Position numbers and translations under genes: made by a program. DNA of 43,822 bases from an uncultured Bacteroidales bacterium (lineage in GTDB: Bacteria > Bacteroidota > Bacteroidia > Bacteroidales > Bacteroidaceae): the NCBI GenBank assembly GCA_902782245.1, contig CACZMI010000010.1, positions 1-43,822 on the forward strand, in the 5' to 3' direction. Every line of letters starts with the position of its first letter. Positions within the stretch are counted from its first letter, which is position 1. Positions 43,715 to 43,822 of the stretch are shown here, one piece after another. Under the pieces are notes generated by a model, which did no database searches, was not told the origin of the DNA, and saw nothing but the letters and a program-made list of their open reading frames with translations.

Positions 43715-43822
43715 ATGAACATCAAACCGTTAGCAGACAGAGTTCTGATTCTTCCGGCAGCAGCCGAGGAGAAGACCATCGGCGGAATCATTATCCCCGA
43801 TACAGCCAAGGAGAAACCCCTT
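43715..43822 (+). CDS. groES: Co-chaperonin GroES, N-terminal part (cut by window end)
   Basis: The 36 codons present translate to a start ([19 protein letters not shown], then [16 protein letters not shown]) that matches GroES/Cpn10, including the beginning of the mobile loop after [11 protein letters not shown]. GroES caps the GroEL chamber and assists folding. The reading frame is open to the end of the window, and groEL would be expected downstream. The leader contains a possible sigma-54-type promoter and an inverted repeat, which hints at special regulation, unproven. Confidence 0.95.
   Translation, partial: MNIKPLADRVLILPAAAEEKTIGGIIIPDTAKEKPL

Overview
The window reads as a chromosomal segment of a member of the Bacteroidetes, most likely order Bacteroidales. 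The grounds are the TAnnTTTG-type promoter boxes in front of many genes, the near absence of Shine-Dalgarno sequences, and lineage-typical proteins: Bacteroidetes-type FtsL and MraY, tandem HTH-cupin/acyl-CoA ligase pairs, a glycyl-tRNA synthetase of the single-chain type, and DUF3109 and DUF456 proteins. I cannot name the genus. No insertion sequence, prophage, CRISPR array or rRNA gene is visible. Almost everything is conserved core genome.

Layout. Positions 1-2,090 hold a truncated secreted Gly/Pro-rich protein, a DUF456 membrane protein, and a DUF3109 Cys-rich protein overlapping a lipoprotein gene. tRNA-Val and a SulP anion transporter follow. From 4,284 to 19,541 runs a compact division and cell-wall (dcw) cluster: mraZ, rsmH, ftsL, ftsI, murE, mraY, murD, ftsW, a fused murG-murC gene, ftsQ, ftsA, ftsZ. 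It opens with three AAAGTGG MraZ boxes and has no gap above 25 bases. Convergent recO ends it. Then come tRNA-Glu with rpsT, convergent gyrB, and a four-gene operon of two [HTH-cupin regulator + acyl-CoA ligase] pairs. That operon faces a 2-oxoacid:ferredoxin oxidoreductase operon (korDABC order) across a strong nested inverted repeat. The oxidoreductase genes lie downstream of glyS and an FKBP lipoprotein gene on the minus strand. The plus strand then carries parC (topoisomerase IV A), a DUF3316-like protein, an S41 peptidase and SppA, then tRNA-Leu, a convergent outer-membrane barrel protein, and the murF-SGNH hydrolase-folP-cdaA operon. The window ends inside groES.

How the genes work together. 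The dcw cluster plus murF cover most cytoplasmic and lipid-linked peptidoglycan precursor steps (MurC to MurG) and the divisome (FtsL, FtsI, FtsW, FtsQ, FtsA, FtsZ). CdaA makes c-di-AMP, a signal tied to envelope homeostasis. The acyl-CoA ligases and the ferredoxin-dependent oxidoreductase could form a route between free carboxylic acids, acyl-CoAs and 2-oxoacids (inference).

Most notable points: the 834-residue MurG-MurC fusion; a perfect sliding-clamp-type QLSLF motif at the extreme C-terminus of ParC; a 42-base near-perfect inverted repeat that includes the last codons of two convergent genes; clear MraZ operator boxes; and TAnnTTTG boxes so close to start codons that DUF3109 and murF mRNAs may be leaderless. 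All function assignments are from reading the translated sequence; no database search was run.
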